A stretch of DNA of 64,000 nucleotides from Diploscapter coronatus (Eukaryota; Nematoda; Chromadorea; Rhabditida; Rhabditidae): positions 41,005,201 through 41,069,200 of the forward strand of contig OZ038422.1 of assembly GCA_964036155.1 (NCBI GenBank). Direction: 5' to 3'. Each line of letters begins with the position of its first letter. Position 1 is the first letter of the stretch. A program made the position numbers and the translations under genes. This document shows positions 12,026 to 22,789 of the stretch, piece after piece. The notes under the pieces were generated by a model that was not told where the DNA came from, ran no database searches, and was given only the letters and a program-made list of their open reading frames with translations.

Positions 12026-15000
12026 TCAAATTTCGTTGCCCAGAATTGCGTCGACGAAATCGTCAGCCTCGCCGCCGAAAAAGTCCTCGAAGTTGTACGA
12101 ATCCTGAAAATTCTGATATTTTCATTTTTCTCCATTTTTTATCCAATTGGAACTTATTCAAGCAATCGAATGGTTCACAAAATTCCAACTACTTACTTTC
12201 TTTCGAAACCTGTTTGGTAAATGTCTAGTTCATTTGTTCTCAATTCAAAAGTCCAGCCGTATTCAAATTTGTAAATTTTAATTTTTTGGGTTCACCGCAA
12301 TTCCCATTCTTTTTCGAAAAATAGCATGAGAAGAGAAGAAAAAAGAGTGGGGGAACTACAAGAGGCTTTTTGCTATTATTTTTTGACACCTACCTCATTC
12401 TGGGGTCTCTGGGAGGCTTGCTGATTTGCCTGAGAGCTTGTCGGCTGGTGGGGCTGAATCTGCGCGGTCTGGGCCTGGACCATTGGATGAAGGGGCCCGG
12501 TCATCGTGTAGGGGCCGGAGCCGGAATCGAGGGGCTGTAATTTCAAAATTTTTATTCAATTTCAACAAAATGTCGGTTTCAAAAATTCTAGAAATATCTT
12601 TTGCAAAATTCTGAAGTGTTACAGTCCATTTGTTCCATTTTAGATATAATAACTCAAAAAATAACAATTTTAGCCACCAAATAAATCAAAATTCCTTTTC
12701 GAAATGTTAAAATTGTATTATTCTTTGTTCATTTTAAAACTTTTACCCTATCTTCGTGAACCACCTGAGCAGTTTCAGCGGTGGGTACATTCGAGTAGAC
12801 GGTCGGTGTCTGGCTGACAATTCCGGGATAGCTCACTGAGGTGACCGAGCCGATCGGCTGATGGAATTCCTGGAATTAGATTTTATTATGTTTGTTTATG
12901 GTGTTTTTTTTTCAAATTTATAATATTACTCTCAGAATTATTCCAAATTTACCTTAACATTACGCCTAACCTCCGAACTAGGTTTTAGTTCAGGCTTAAA
13001 GTTAATTTAAAGATCGATTTTACCTCAAAATTCTAGTTTCAAGCTTCAAATTACAAGTTTCTAAATTCCCGTGTACCTGATTGATGACCGGAGCATTGAG
13101 ATCGCTGGCGAACGGGTCCACGAAAGCGTCCTGAGCAGCCGATCCGGAAAACGCCAAATCGATGGGCTGATAGAAGTTGAAGGGATCCCCGAAGTGATCC
13201 GTCTGGTCCGCAGAGAGAGGATCGGGAGGATTCGGCACCAGTTCCGGAACGGAAACAGACACTTGAGGAGGTCTGAGCTGGAAGGCCTGAGTCGGGGCTT
13301 GAATCTGAGCGGAAGAAGGAGAGTTGGCCTGAGTCGCCTTCAGGAATTCAGCCTTCTGAAATTTGTGGTTTTTTAAACCAATTAGAAAATTTCCAAAACT
13401 TTCCCAAAAGTAAAGAAGTGTGATTTTCTAAAAAAAATCAAATTTTCAAAAACCAACCTTCTTCTCTATCATTCGCCTGACGGTGGAGATATGCTTTTCG
13501 GAGATGGGTTTGGAGGTGGGGTCCTCGTTCGCCAGTCGATTCGCCTCCTCTTCGGCAGCCTGAATTCTTTGTAAGTTTATTTTTCCTTTATTTAAAAATC
13601 GAACCTTTTGACTGAGTGCCAGCTCCTTCTCGATCTGCTGGCGCTCCTCGTTGAGTTTGGCTTGCTGTAAAATCGAAATTTATTTGAATTTACTCGAAAA
13701 TGTGTTAACATTATCATTAGTTTAATTTTTTCTTACCGAAAACGAATTTGACTTGTTTTTTCCAGAATATGTCATATACTTACCAAATCTCGAATTTTCT
13801 GGATTCGAGAATTTCCCGGATTTTCTTGATCATTCTGACTTACCACCATCATTTCGTTATACTTGTTGGAGAGGCGATTCTGCACGTGGCCCTTCATGTT
13901 GGTCGGTGTGGTCGCCGTGCGCTCCACGCCAATCGCGTTGAACACCTCGCGAGCGTCCTGGGCCTGCAACTTGCTTCATTTTTTATAAACTTCAAAAGAA
14001 ATGCATTATTTCTAAGAGATTTCCTCATTTGTTAGAAAATCTACAGCTAGCTAAAGTTTTTCCATTAGTTCAAAAAAATCATCATCTTTGAGAAAATATT
14101 TTTTTCCGTTCGTTAAGAAGTCCATCATTTGACCGATTAAAATCTAAGTTTCAAGAAGAACCTTATATGTTCATTTTCAAGAACCCAAAGATATGTGCAT
14201 CCACCTTTTTCATAGTGATTTCAGAGCTTTAAACATATCTTATTCAACTTATTTTAAAGTGCACCCCATGCTCTATGTCCAGAAATTTATAAAATATAAC
14301 TCCTTTCTACTCACATTCCTGATCTTGTTAGTCAGTTGCAGAATAGCCATGAGGCCGGGTCTGCTCTTCTCCTCGAACTTCTTCTTGACTTTGTTGTAGT
14401 CGACTTTGCACACTCGCTCTCTGTACAGGTTGTTGAATTCGTCCACGCGAGGCGAGGCCGTTTTCCTGAAAATTTAACTTTTTTTTTTCTCAAATTCCTA
14501 GATTCTCGTTTTTTATTCGAGAGAAAATATTCATAAGAAAAAAAACACATTTTATAAATTATCCCACCCTTGTAGGGGAATTTTCTCGTTCATTTAAAAA
14601 AAAAAAAAAAAAAATCACCCCCACCTCTGTTTGAAGTTGGACTCGGCGAGCTTGCTGTAGATAGCACCCATTGCCTCGTTGGCCCCGACGGCCTCCTCGC
14701 TCAGACCCTGCTTGTGGAATTTCGCGTAGATGTCGCCCACTGTATCCTTCGCAAACGCGTTATTCGGCTGGCTGTATCTGAACACAATGGGCATCTATTT
14801 TTGGTTTGGAATATTATTTTTCGAGAAAAACTCATTTTTTAGCTCGTTTCTTAAAGTAGTTAGTATTTTTCTTATTTCAAAATTCGATGTTTAATCTTTC
14901 TTTCGTTGTCTCTCATATTAGTTTATGTTATTTGATTTTGAGAAACATCTGAATTTTTTTTAGTTATCGTTTTTAACTCATACCTACACCTTTTTCTTTA

Positions 15001-18000
15001 AAGAATCTTTCAACGTTCTTTCTCCTAAGTTTCTTTTTAATTTACAACAAAAATATCCACTCACCTAATCGACGAACTCGGCCTCTTCAATCTCTCCATG
15101 TTTTTCCTTTTCGCGGGAAGCTGCTGAGTGATGGTGCGCACCGGCGCGTAGCTGTTTCTCGACGATCTGTCATCTGAAAATTTGAATTTTAAAACTCTCA
15201 TTTTTGCAGCCTCTAATAGATTTGGTAGCTTTCAAAATTTTTGCCGCAAATTTCAGAATGCATCAAATCTAATTTTTCTATCTATAAATTTGTCTTTAAT
15301 TTTATTTATGTTTTCAAAAAGGCTAATCTCGAAAGATAAAGAAGAGAAATGTTCTATAGAAACGTAATTTTTTCGATCTTTTTCAAACCCACCCGAAATT
15401 TCGCTTTCCAAGTCATCGGCCACAGTTCCAGAAATGGTTCCCGTACCAACAGAAGTGGGCGTGGCCCTGTCTTCTTCCTCCTGCACCGCGGACGTGGCTC
15501 CCGAAATGACAGACTCAGGAGTGACCGACTGCTGGAAGTTTTTCATGTTTTCTGTTCTTCAAATATCATTAAATTTAAGAATTTGCCCAATTGTAAACGT
15601 TTCTTTCAAGATTTGCATTCTTTCCTATAGAAGCTTTGAAACTTATCCAAATCATTTTCACAAACTCAGAATGATCTTTTCTTAAAAATTTTCAAAAAAC
15701 GTTAGTTTTTCATGTCAAAACGGAAGTTTTGAGACTTCCTCAAAAATTCAAAAATCGATATTTTAATTTTTATCTTGTTTTACTTCTCACCTCAAGCTCA
15801 AGGGCGATCCTCTTTCTGGGCGGCTCGGGAGTGTCGATCTGGAATATCAGATTCATGATTTTAAAATCATTTCTTTTTCAGCTAAACAATATTTCTTTAT
15901 TTTCGATCCTATTTCAGACTTTCGTTTTTCGAAGCGCATTATGCCTTTATTCGATGAACTCATCCCGACAGTCTTGAATTACTATCACCTTTCACCACGC
16001 ACCTTAGAGATGATGAATGGTCTTTGCAGTTGTTTTCTTGCATCGTCTGGGTTTATATTTATAAGTTTATAAAATTAAGTACCCGGAATCGGTCATTCGA
16101 GTTGATCGAGAGCTCGTCGCTGCCGCCCGTCGATGCGACTTCAGAATCTGCGGTCGACGCGACGTCATCCGCCAACAGGTTCGCCGGAACCACGCCAGGC
16201 GGAGCGTAGAACACACCGCGAAACACCGAAGGGTAGAGGTGCCTGAAATTTGGGCAATTAGAGTAATTAAATCATTAATTGGAGCACTACGTATTTCACT
16301 GGGGTAATTATCTTTGGATGTTCACGACTAGAGCAAGTGTTTTGACTTCATTTCGTTTGTGTTTTTGAAACTTATTAACGCTTCTATCTTAGAAGGTCAT
16401 TGAAGGCTAATCAAACGCGTTCAATATGTGACTTCCTTGAAACATATATTCATTTCTCTGCAAATTTAAAACTCCGTAAGATCGATTTTATCATAATTAG
16501 TTCCTTGAAGCCTATCGCCTACTATCTTCGAAGGTCATTGGGTCAGAGAGCTATTCCAAAGTTCCCAAATTATACTATTTTAGAAACATTTTACAAAAAA
16601 ATACTCCTCAAAGATTAGTTTTTTTAATCTATCCCTTACCTATACTCTGGCGGCATGAGATGTATCTGAGGCGGAGGGATGTAGTTGCGCTTCTGGTCCT
16701 CGGGTGTCGCCTTCACCCAGAACACCTCGGTCGGCATATCCAGAGGGAAGTCGCAAAACTGCAAATTATTTAATCTAATTTTTTTCTAAAAATATGAAAA
16801 CTAATGGTTTTCTATAGTAATAAAAACGTCATCTTTTTCAAATTTCTTAATTTTAATAAGTTTAACAAGTTCTACTTCAAACGAATGCAAAAATCATAAG
16901 TAATGGGCTCATTGAAAAAACAAAAATTTCTAAAAATATTTTTAAAAAAATACCTGAGTGATAGCATTGGGGCAGGCCCACAGGTAGACTCTCTGGCCGT
17001 CGTCCTCCAACTGGAATTTGTTCGCCTCCAGTCTCAGTCCGCACTTCAAACATGTCATGATTTCGAGCTCTTGCTGAAATTTTTTTTTGCGTATTTTCAA
17101 ACAAAACCGTCAAAAATACCCCCTAAAATCAACCAACACACTTCCCAAAACGCGATTCGTAAAATAAATAGTGCCATATCGAGAAAGAGAAAAAAGAGCA
17201 TGTCTTCCTAATCTCTCTCGAAAAGATGCACTATTTTTGTGGGGTGATTTGCAGATCGCGCGTTTTGAGAAGTCTGTAATCAAATATTCGAAAATTCACT
17301 TGAAAGTCACTCTTTTTCATTTTTGTTTGATATAAAAATCTATAGTAAAATACTAGACTTTTACTCATTTTGAAAAATTCAAAGAAAAAATCGGATATGA
17401 AATCTTTGCCAAGCAAAATCACAGTTAGAATGGATCATGTCGTCATCATGCATAGTTGGACATTTTGGTGCAAAAGTTTGAACAAAAAAATTCGTGAAAA
17501 ATGAAATTTTACACCAAAATGTGCCAACTTTTTGACTCACTGTATTATTCACCTTCATCTTTGTGTCAATTTCACCCTTTGCCAGAAAATGAGCGAATAC
17601 TACAAAGGGGTGAGAGTGAAAAATAAAGTGCGTCAAATTTGTTGACATTCGGACATGGTGTAGCTAAGGAAGGGCCTACCGTTTTAGACTGAATAATGTC
17701 AAAAATTCGGTCGTTGAAGCGTAGCGCCTCTAGAGGGCGAGTGTTCCTAGCCATTTTTGGGAGTATTTTGTTCCCAAATGCTCCCACAAATGTTCCCAAG
17801 TACCAGGTAGATTGCGCTCACACACACGGAATAATTCGAATTTATCAACGAGATAAATAGGAATTAGAGGGACTAAAAATTTCAAAAAATCATCAGTTTA
17901 ATGGAAAATCTTGCTAAATGCTCGCCGACTATCATAATTAAGAAAATTTCAAGAGTCAAAAATTGAATTCTTTTCTATGGTGCCCTTGAAATCTTTGGTT

Positions 18001-18361
18001 TAAGTCAGCTCATCGCTAGCAAGTTTCCATTTTTAAAATCATACGATCACAGCACAATCTGGTCTTGCTGTTTGTTTTTTAACCATTTTCGGAGTATAGT
18101 ATCTGTTCCCTGTTTCTTTTTTACTTTTTACGCTTCAGGCCCTTGGACTTGATCACATTTTCGATCTCTTTTCAGGAAGATTAATTTTTGATATTCATAG
18201 AAAAATGATGTTTCCTGAAAGGAGATCAATGATATTAGGATCGACCTCTTTTCCTTGAAAAGAGCTTAATGTTTATTTCTACCAACCTCGAGTATGTAGA
18301 GACGAGTCTGATTGATCTTGGTCTCCAGTTTGATTTTCCTCTGAGCCTCAGTCAACTGCAT
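12026..18361 (-). CDS. Large protein with Cys4 zinc-binding N-terminus, unknown function
   Basis: Seventeen exons give about 673 residues: 18287-18361, 16954-17073, 16640-16758, 16083-16242, one uncertain exon near 16002-16045, then 15791-15838, 15393-15531, 15065-15173, 14625-14777, 14315-14465, 13844-13963, 13605-13664, 13458-13559, 13077-13355, 12747-12869, 12394-12534, 12026-12103. Residues 1-30 look helical (MQLTEAQRKIKLETKINQTR) and an in-frame TGA precedes the ATG. Cys33, Cys36, Cys59 and Cys67 (CLKC...ACPN...FCDF) could bind one zinc. The segment PPPQIHLMPPEYRHLYPSVF follows, then Ser/Thr-rich sequence, a basic PPRKRI, a helical middle, and a Gln/Pro-rich tail ending DSYNFEDFFGGEADDF, which resembles an acidic activation or docking motif. 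A nuclear role is a guess. The fifth exon does not join in phase with canonical sites. The first intron (1.2 kb) hosts fold-back elements. Confidence 0.65.
17139..17275. mobile_element. Fold-back (MITE-like) element in intron
   Basis: Imperfect inverted repeat. The left arm runs ACTTCCCAAAACGCG, then AAATAGTGCCAT, then TCGAGAAAGAG. The right arm is the complement, CTCTCTCGAAAAGATGCACTATTT to CGCGTTTTGAGAAGT. The central TCGAGAAAGAG / CTCTCGAAAAGA core is shared with the fold-back at 23492-23612, so both probably belong to one non-autonomous family. No transposase is present. Confidence 0.6.
17420..17552. mobile_element. Fold-back element with Tc/mariner-like ends
   Basis: AGTTGGACATTTTGGTG on the left pairs with CACCAAAATGTGCCAACT on the right, around a loop of roughly 50 bp. 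The outer ends read CACAGTTAG on the left and, reverse-complemented, ACAGTGAGTCAAAAAGTTGG on the right, which resembles Tc/mariner-class terminal repeats. Only a remnant without coding capacity. Confidence 0.5.
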
Positions 18362-18437
18362 TTGGAACCAAAAGAGTCAACACTAGTCAGGAAAATTTTG
18401 AGGGACCAACCCTGGATCCTGAAAGTCGAAAATTATT

Positions 18438-18878
18438 TTTCATAAAATTGGAAAAATTAGAATATTTAAGACCTCGGAAAAATAAGGAATATTCCAACTT
18501 TCCAGAAAAATCGAAAATAAAGAAGGAAATCAAAAAAGGAAACACGAATTTTCTGTGTTCGGATCGAGTAATATTCGATCCGGAAGATTACGAAATGTTT
18601 TCCGAAAGTTCCAGAATCGAATTTCACCGAAAAGAACCCAGGAAATTACCGAAAAGTCGTAGCAAAAAGAGCAATTTCGAAAAGGATGGTGTTTACAACG
18701 GAATTGGGAATAAGAGAAACGTAAATCGTGTAGGGTGAAAATCGATCAGATATGGTTGCAACGATTTGAACGTTGATTTCATGGTTTCGAATCGATAAAA
18801 ATCAAGGATTTTATTCGGAATACTGTTGGGAAACTCGGGAATCTTCTTGGAGAGTAGATAAATGTTTAAATTTGAGTA
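18438..18878 (+). repeat. 441-bp direct repeat, copy A
   Basis: It starts at TTTCATAAAATTGGAAAAA and ends at TAAATTTGAGTA. The second copy at 20383-20823 has the same length and orientation and differs by scattered substitutions only (by eye about 95% identical). An open frame of about 95 codons (about 18448-18738) runs through it and is conserved in copy B apart from its first codons. The ends are not TG...CA, so it is not an obvious LTR. Confidence 0.85.
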
Positions 18879-19106
18879 TCAAATCCGAAAACATCAGCTA
18901 GTGTATTTTGTTTGCTAAAGTCAATCGAATATGCACTTTTTGTAATCTCAATAATAATCTTATCGTCCTTTAAACTTGCTTTGAAAAAGTTATCTTTTTT
19001 CAACAATCCATTAATTGTCATGATCAATTCATTAAAATCATATTTACCATTTGGAATATTTATAACTTTTTCTTCTTTAACTTGATTATCGTTTTGGTCA
19101 ATTCCA
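18879..19106 (-). pseudogene. Fragment of Polinton/Maverick-like minor capsid gene
   Basis: The minus-strand frame encodes about 75 residues beginning IDQNDNQVKEEKV. Diagnostic segments are NIPNGKYDFNELI and, near the end, YSIDFSKQNTLADVFGF. The arrangement of a G-x-Y turn, a helix, a strand pair and a final IDFSK...LGF-like motif is one I know from minor-capsid-like (penton-type) proteins of Polinton/Maverick elements. The piece has no start of its own. It is bounded by the 441-bp repeat on one side and the GC-rich hairpin on the other, and the sequence is more AT-rich than neighbouring genes. It is a dead remnant. The family assignment is from memory and would need a profile search. Confidence 0.5.
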
Positions 19107-19167
19107 CCAGGGCCGGGCGGAATTTGGAATTTTGCTTTTCGGAATTCGGAATTCCGCCCGGCCCTGG
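19107..19167. repeat. GC-rich hairpin (18-bp perfect inverted repeat)
   Basis: CCAGGGCCGGGCGGAATT at 19107-19124 is the exact reverse complement of AATTCCGCCCGGCCCTGG at 19150-19167, around a 25-bp loop. The GC content contrasts sharply with the AT-rich capsid fragment it abuts. It may be a tiny MITE or a strong RNA hairpin. Confidence 0.8.
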
Positions 19168-19230
19168 CCAACAAGTAACGATGTATTTATGCAGTAAGCT
19201 TAGGGTAGACAATTCACAAGAAGAAATAAC

Positions 19231-19926
19231 TTATTTCTTGACGAGGCGGAATGATTCTTTCTCCCAGTCCATGTCCTCAATAGAAAGTTTTAACTTGCGC
19301 AGAGCTTGCATGCCGAGAACGTTGGCGTCTTCGAAGTGGCCTCCCTTGTCCGTTGGCGTCGACATGTGGCACTCGATCACGCTGTTCGGATCCTGAAAAT
19401 GGCCAATTAGTGAAGACGTTCAAGTATTCAAATAAACTAAAAATATCCCCAAGAACTAGCCTGGATTGCAGCTGGAAGGACGGACGCGAACATATCATCT
19501 GGACCAATGAGAGCCTCAATCGTCTTCTTGGCGAGAAAAGTGCAATTGGAGCCCGTATCCACGATAAACCAAACACGGATCGACTTGACTGGCTTCTTGG
19601 AGCGGCAGCAAACGAGACAAATCATCAAGCGGTTGTTCGGACCGAAGATCACGCCCTCAGCCGGAAATGCCTGCGGCGGGAACTCTCCTTCGCTCAAGTT
19701 CTCAATACCAGTGTATTCGCTCAGCTAAAATTAGAAAATATTTAAAGCTACTGGAACTCCAAAAGACTTACCTCTTTTAGGCCTTTCTCGTTGATGTCGG
19801 TAAGCATCATGTCGTGCTGGCTGGGCGGAATAGCCTCAAACGAGTCATCCGACGACGAATCCTGAAAAAAGGTGAAATTAGTGAAGAAGTTGATGAAAAA
19901 CTACTTACCTTTTTGTTTTCGATCAT
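19231..19926 (-). CDS. Retropepsin-like aspartic protease domain protein
   Basis: Four exons (19909-19926, 19772-19861, 19461-19724, 19231-19392) give 177 residues. The first 36 are acidic and Ser-rich (MIENKK then DSSSDDSFEAIPP). The domain has the active-site strand VWFIVDTGSNCTFLAKKTIE (catalytic Asp in DTGS) and, about 70 residues on, the second retropepsin motif NVLGMQALRKLKLSI (hydrophobic-hydrophobic-Gly). One copy of the active-site motif means it must dimerise, as retroviral and DDI1-type proteases do. No reverse transcriptase, gag zinc knuckle or integrase is nearby, and the gene has introns, which points to a domesticated protease. The third intron uses a GC donor (CAG|GCTAGT). A strong acceptor upstream of the ATG suggests trans-splicing. 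Confidence 0.8.
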
Positions 19927-20960
19927 TTTGATGTGAGCGAAAGAAGCGGAAACTGAAAATGAAACAGTGAGTGAGGCGCAATAAACAGGAAGACACGCAA
20001 ACGCGAGAAATTTGAATGCGAAAAATAGTTGTGAGCACAAAAAAGCAAACATTCCGCGTGAGAAACAGCTTGTGTTTGAGGGAGTTTTGTCATGTTCGCA
20101 AAATCAAAAATCAGCGTAATCGCGTAAAATTAAAAGGCTTAAAGCCAAAAATGAGCTCGTCAGAAATCTCCCAGAATATTGCGCTATGTATTTGAAGGTA
20201 AAAAAGTGTCAGAATTACACGTGGGATTTATTGAGTGCGCTAGTGGGAGATAATTTAATGTTCAATTTGTGATGTATTTTTAGCGATTTTACCTAGTTTA
20301 TGGCGAAAAGTGGCGTTAAAAGAATGAGATTTGAGTATGGGGATTATGGGTGCGTCAGAAACGCCATATATACTACTTTATCTTTCATAAAATTGGAAAA
20401 ATGAGAATATTCAAGACCTCGGAAAAATAAGGAATATTCCAACTTTCCAGAAAAATCGAAGATAAAGAAGGAAATCAAAAAAGGAAACACGAATTTTCTG
20501 TGTTCGGATCGAGTAATATTCGATCCGGAAGATTACGAAATGTTTTCCGAAAGTTCCAGAATCGAATTTCACCGAAAAGAACCCAGGAAATTACCGAAAA
20601 GTCGTAGCAAAAAGAGCAATTTCGAAAAGGATGGTGTTTACAACGGAATTGGGAATAGGAAAAACGTAAATTGTGTAGGGTGAAAATCGATCAGATATGG
20701 TTGCAACGATTTGAACGTTGGTTTCGTGGTTTCGAATCAATAAAAAACGAGAATTTTATTCGGAATACTGTTGGAAAACTCGGGAATTTTCTTGGAGAAT
20801 AGATAAATGTTTAAATTTGAGTACTTTTCCTCCAAAAACCGTAAAAATACCATTTTAGAGGAAAGTACTTGCAGTAAAAAGAAAATCAGAAATTATATCC
20901 GTTTTGAGGCAGTGGACTCTTGAATTCCCCACTGAGATCAGAAATTTGGAAGGACGATTT
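19927..20960. other. Interval between retropepsin gene and lsm-6, containing repeat copy B
   Basis: Apart from copy B of the 441-bp repeat, no coding signal. The acceptor CATTTTCAG just above 19927 is the likely trans-splice site of the retropepsin gene. Confidence 0.5.
20383..20823 (+). repeat. 441-bp direct repeat, copy B
   Basis: Same orientation and length as copy A at 18438-18878. The open frame seen in copy A has a TGA near its start here but is otherwise preserved, so the frame itself may be relictual. The two copies bracket the capsid fragment, hairpin and retropepsin gene. Confidence 0.85.
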
Positions 20961-21500
20961 TCATCGTTTGTGAATGGAAATGTATAGCACGTTGTTGCCT
21001 CGGATGAACGCGTCCCCGTACTTGTTCTTCAGCTGTAAAGAAAAATGTTATTTTTGAGGAAAACAGGATCAATATAGAATGTTTTTTTATCGATTTCTAC
21101 TGTACCTGGCCGTCCTGATATTCCTCAGTCTGCTCGAGCGCGATGTTCATGAATCTGGAAAATTCGAAAATAATTTCAAAATGTTTCAATTTCCTTCAGA
21201 ATATTGTTTAACTTTAACAAATCTCTAAATTCAACAAAACTCATCATCTAGCTCGTGCTATTTGACGGAACGACAAAACCTATCTTTGCTCACACTATTT
21301 CGCCTTACTTCCCTTATCTCTAGCCATAGGTCTCGTCATCTAATTCTTTTTCCAGACCATGCTAATATTTTCTAGATTTTTCCTTACCCATCAAGACAGG
21401 CGAGGATGCCTCGGTAGTCGACTCCGGAATTCAATTTGACGACGACCGGCTTTCCGATGATCTGCTTGAGAAACTCGGAGGGGTTTTGGCGTTTCGACAT
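20961..21500 (-). CDS. lsm-6: U6 snRNA-associated Sm-like protein LSm6
   Basis: LSm6 is a subunit of the LSm1-7 ring (mRNA decapping in the cytoplasm) and the LSm2-8 ring (U6 snRNA in the nucleus). Three exons (21388-21500, 21106-21154, 20961-21032) give 77 residues, the usual length. The start MSKRQNPSEFLKQIIGKPVV and the Sm1 core VKLNSGVDYRGILACLDG are followed by FMNIALEQTEEYQDGQ and the Sm2 motif AFIRGNNVLYIS. All are nearly identical to other animal LSm6 proteins. It is on the same strand as ubc-3, 1.3 kb downstream of it. Confidence 0.98.
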
Positions 21501-22789
21501 TTTCTGAAAACAGCAGAGGAATTCAATTTTCCAAAAATTCACGTCTCTAAAAGTCAAAATATCCAACGCAAATAAAAGCGCAATTGGGTTTCCCAATTAT
21601 AGCCCTGAGAAATTTGATCAAATTCTTTATTCGTTGTCAACTCGATATAAACATTGGGACACCTAAAAAAAGCCACTCCAGGTGGATTTTTATAGGGTCT
21701 GAAAAATATGATAAAAAATCGATATCAAAAATCAAATCTTATCAGCTTCAAATGAACAATTTCCACCCTGATAACCACAAAAATGATAAGAATTTTTATC
21801 GGTTTTAAAGTCTTATCACTTTGGCGACAACTTTCAAAAATCATAATATAAGATGGTGTACAACTACGGATGAAATGATAAAAATAGTGTGCCTTGAAAT
21901 TTTGATTTCTCCAACTCCCAAGACTCACGGTAAAAATAAGAATTTTTAAACGAGATTTTCGGAGGTCGTTTAAAATTTCTCAAAAATGAAGTAGTAAAAA
22001 ATACCTAAAGTTATCATGAATAGGCGGAAGAAAATGAATTTTATGGCAAAGAAGATGTTTCAAAAAGACGACTACCAAAATTAGTGAGTGTGTAACTGGG
22101 TTTGAAAGGACCATGGAGAAATGAAATCTGAAAACTAATGCAACCTTCGACAAGATCCTCAAAAATAAAACTTGCATTATTTTCTAAAATTAATATTTTG
22201 TATAAAACAAGAAATTTTCATGGGACTCAAAGAAAAATGGGGCGGCATCAAAGAATGAACGGAGAAAAACAAATTAAGGAAAAACTTTCACAAATCATCC
22301 TGAAAACCCTTCGTATTCGAATCACACTCGAGAAAGTACATATTTTGGAGAAAATTAGAATATTTCCAAGATTATAAGACCGCTTTTTAAATGTTTGAGG
22401 TTTGATGGAATACAATGTAAAAAACTCAAGTGCACACATACATGTATTTAGAATTTTGTCGGGGAAAAACACTTTCGAAATTTCATTTTTTAAAGTTTCA
22501 CAAAATTGGATTATCGCTAGACCCGATTGGTTTTCGTGACTTGCTCCTTGGAGAACATCAGAGTTATCAACTTTTCCTTTCAAAAATAATGAATTGTTGC
22601 AAATCTCACCAAGTTTACCTCCATTATCAACATTTTCAAGTACGAACTTGATAAAATGTCAAGATATTTTAAAAGGATTTTCAAATAGCCAAAAATTGTA
22701 AATTTTCCAAAAAGAACAAGTTTTTTTTTTCAAAACTCTGATATCCTCCAGTTCACTTGAAACTACCTCGAATTGAACACGGCCTTCTC
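21501..22789. other. Intergenic region between ubc-3 and lsm-6
   Basis: AT-rich. Frames on both strands (for example 22248-22583 minus) lack coding bias and known motifs. It would contain the lsm-6 promoter and the ubc-3 3' end. Confidence 0.5.

Noticed and set aside
18448..18738. 95-codon frame inside the 441-bp repeat as a gene
   Set aside because: It has no ATG, is interrupted near its start in the second copy, and is very Lys/Glu-rich from A-rich sequence. Kept only as a repeat property.
18438..20823. Complete LTR retrotransposon
   Set aside because: The direct repeats lack TG...CA ends, there is no primer-binding site or polypurine tract, and the interior has an intron-containing gene without RT or integrase.
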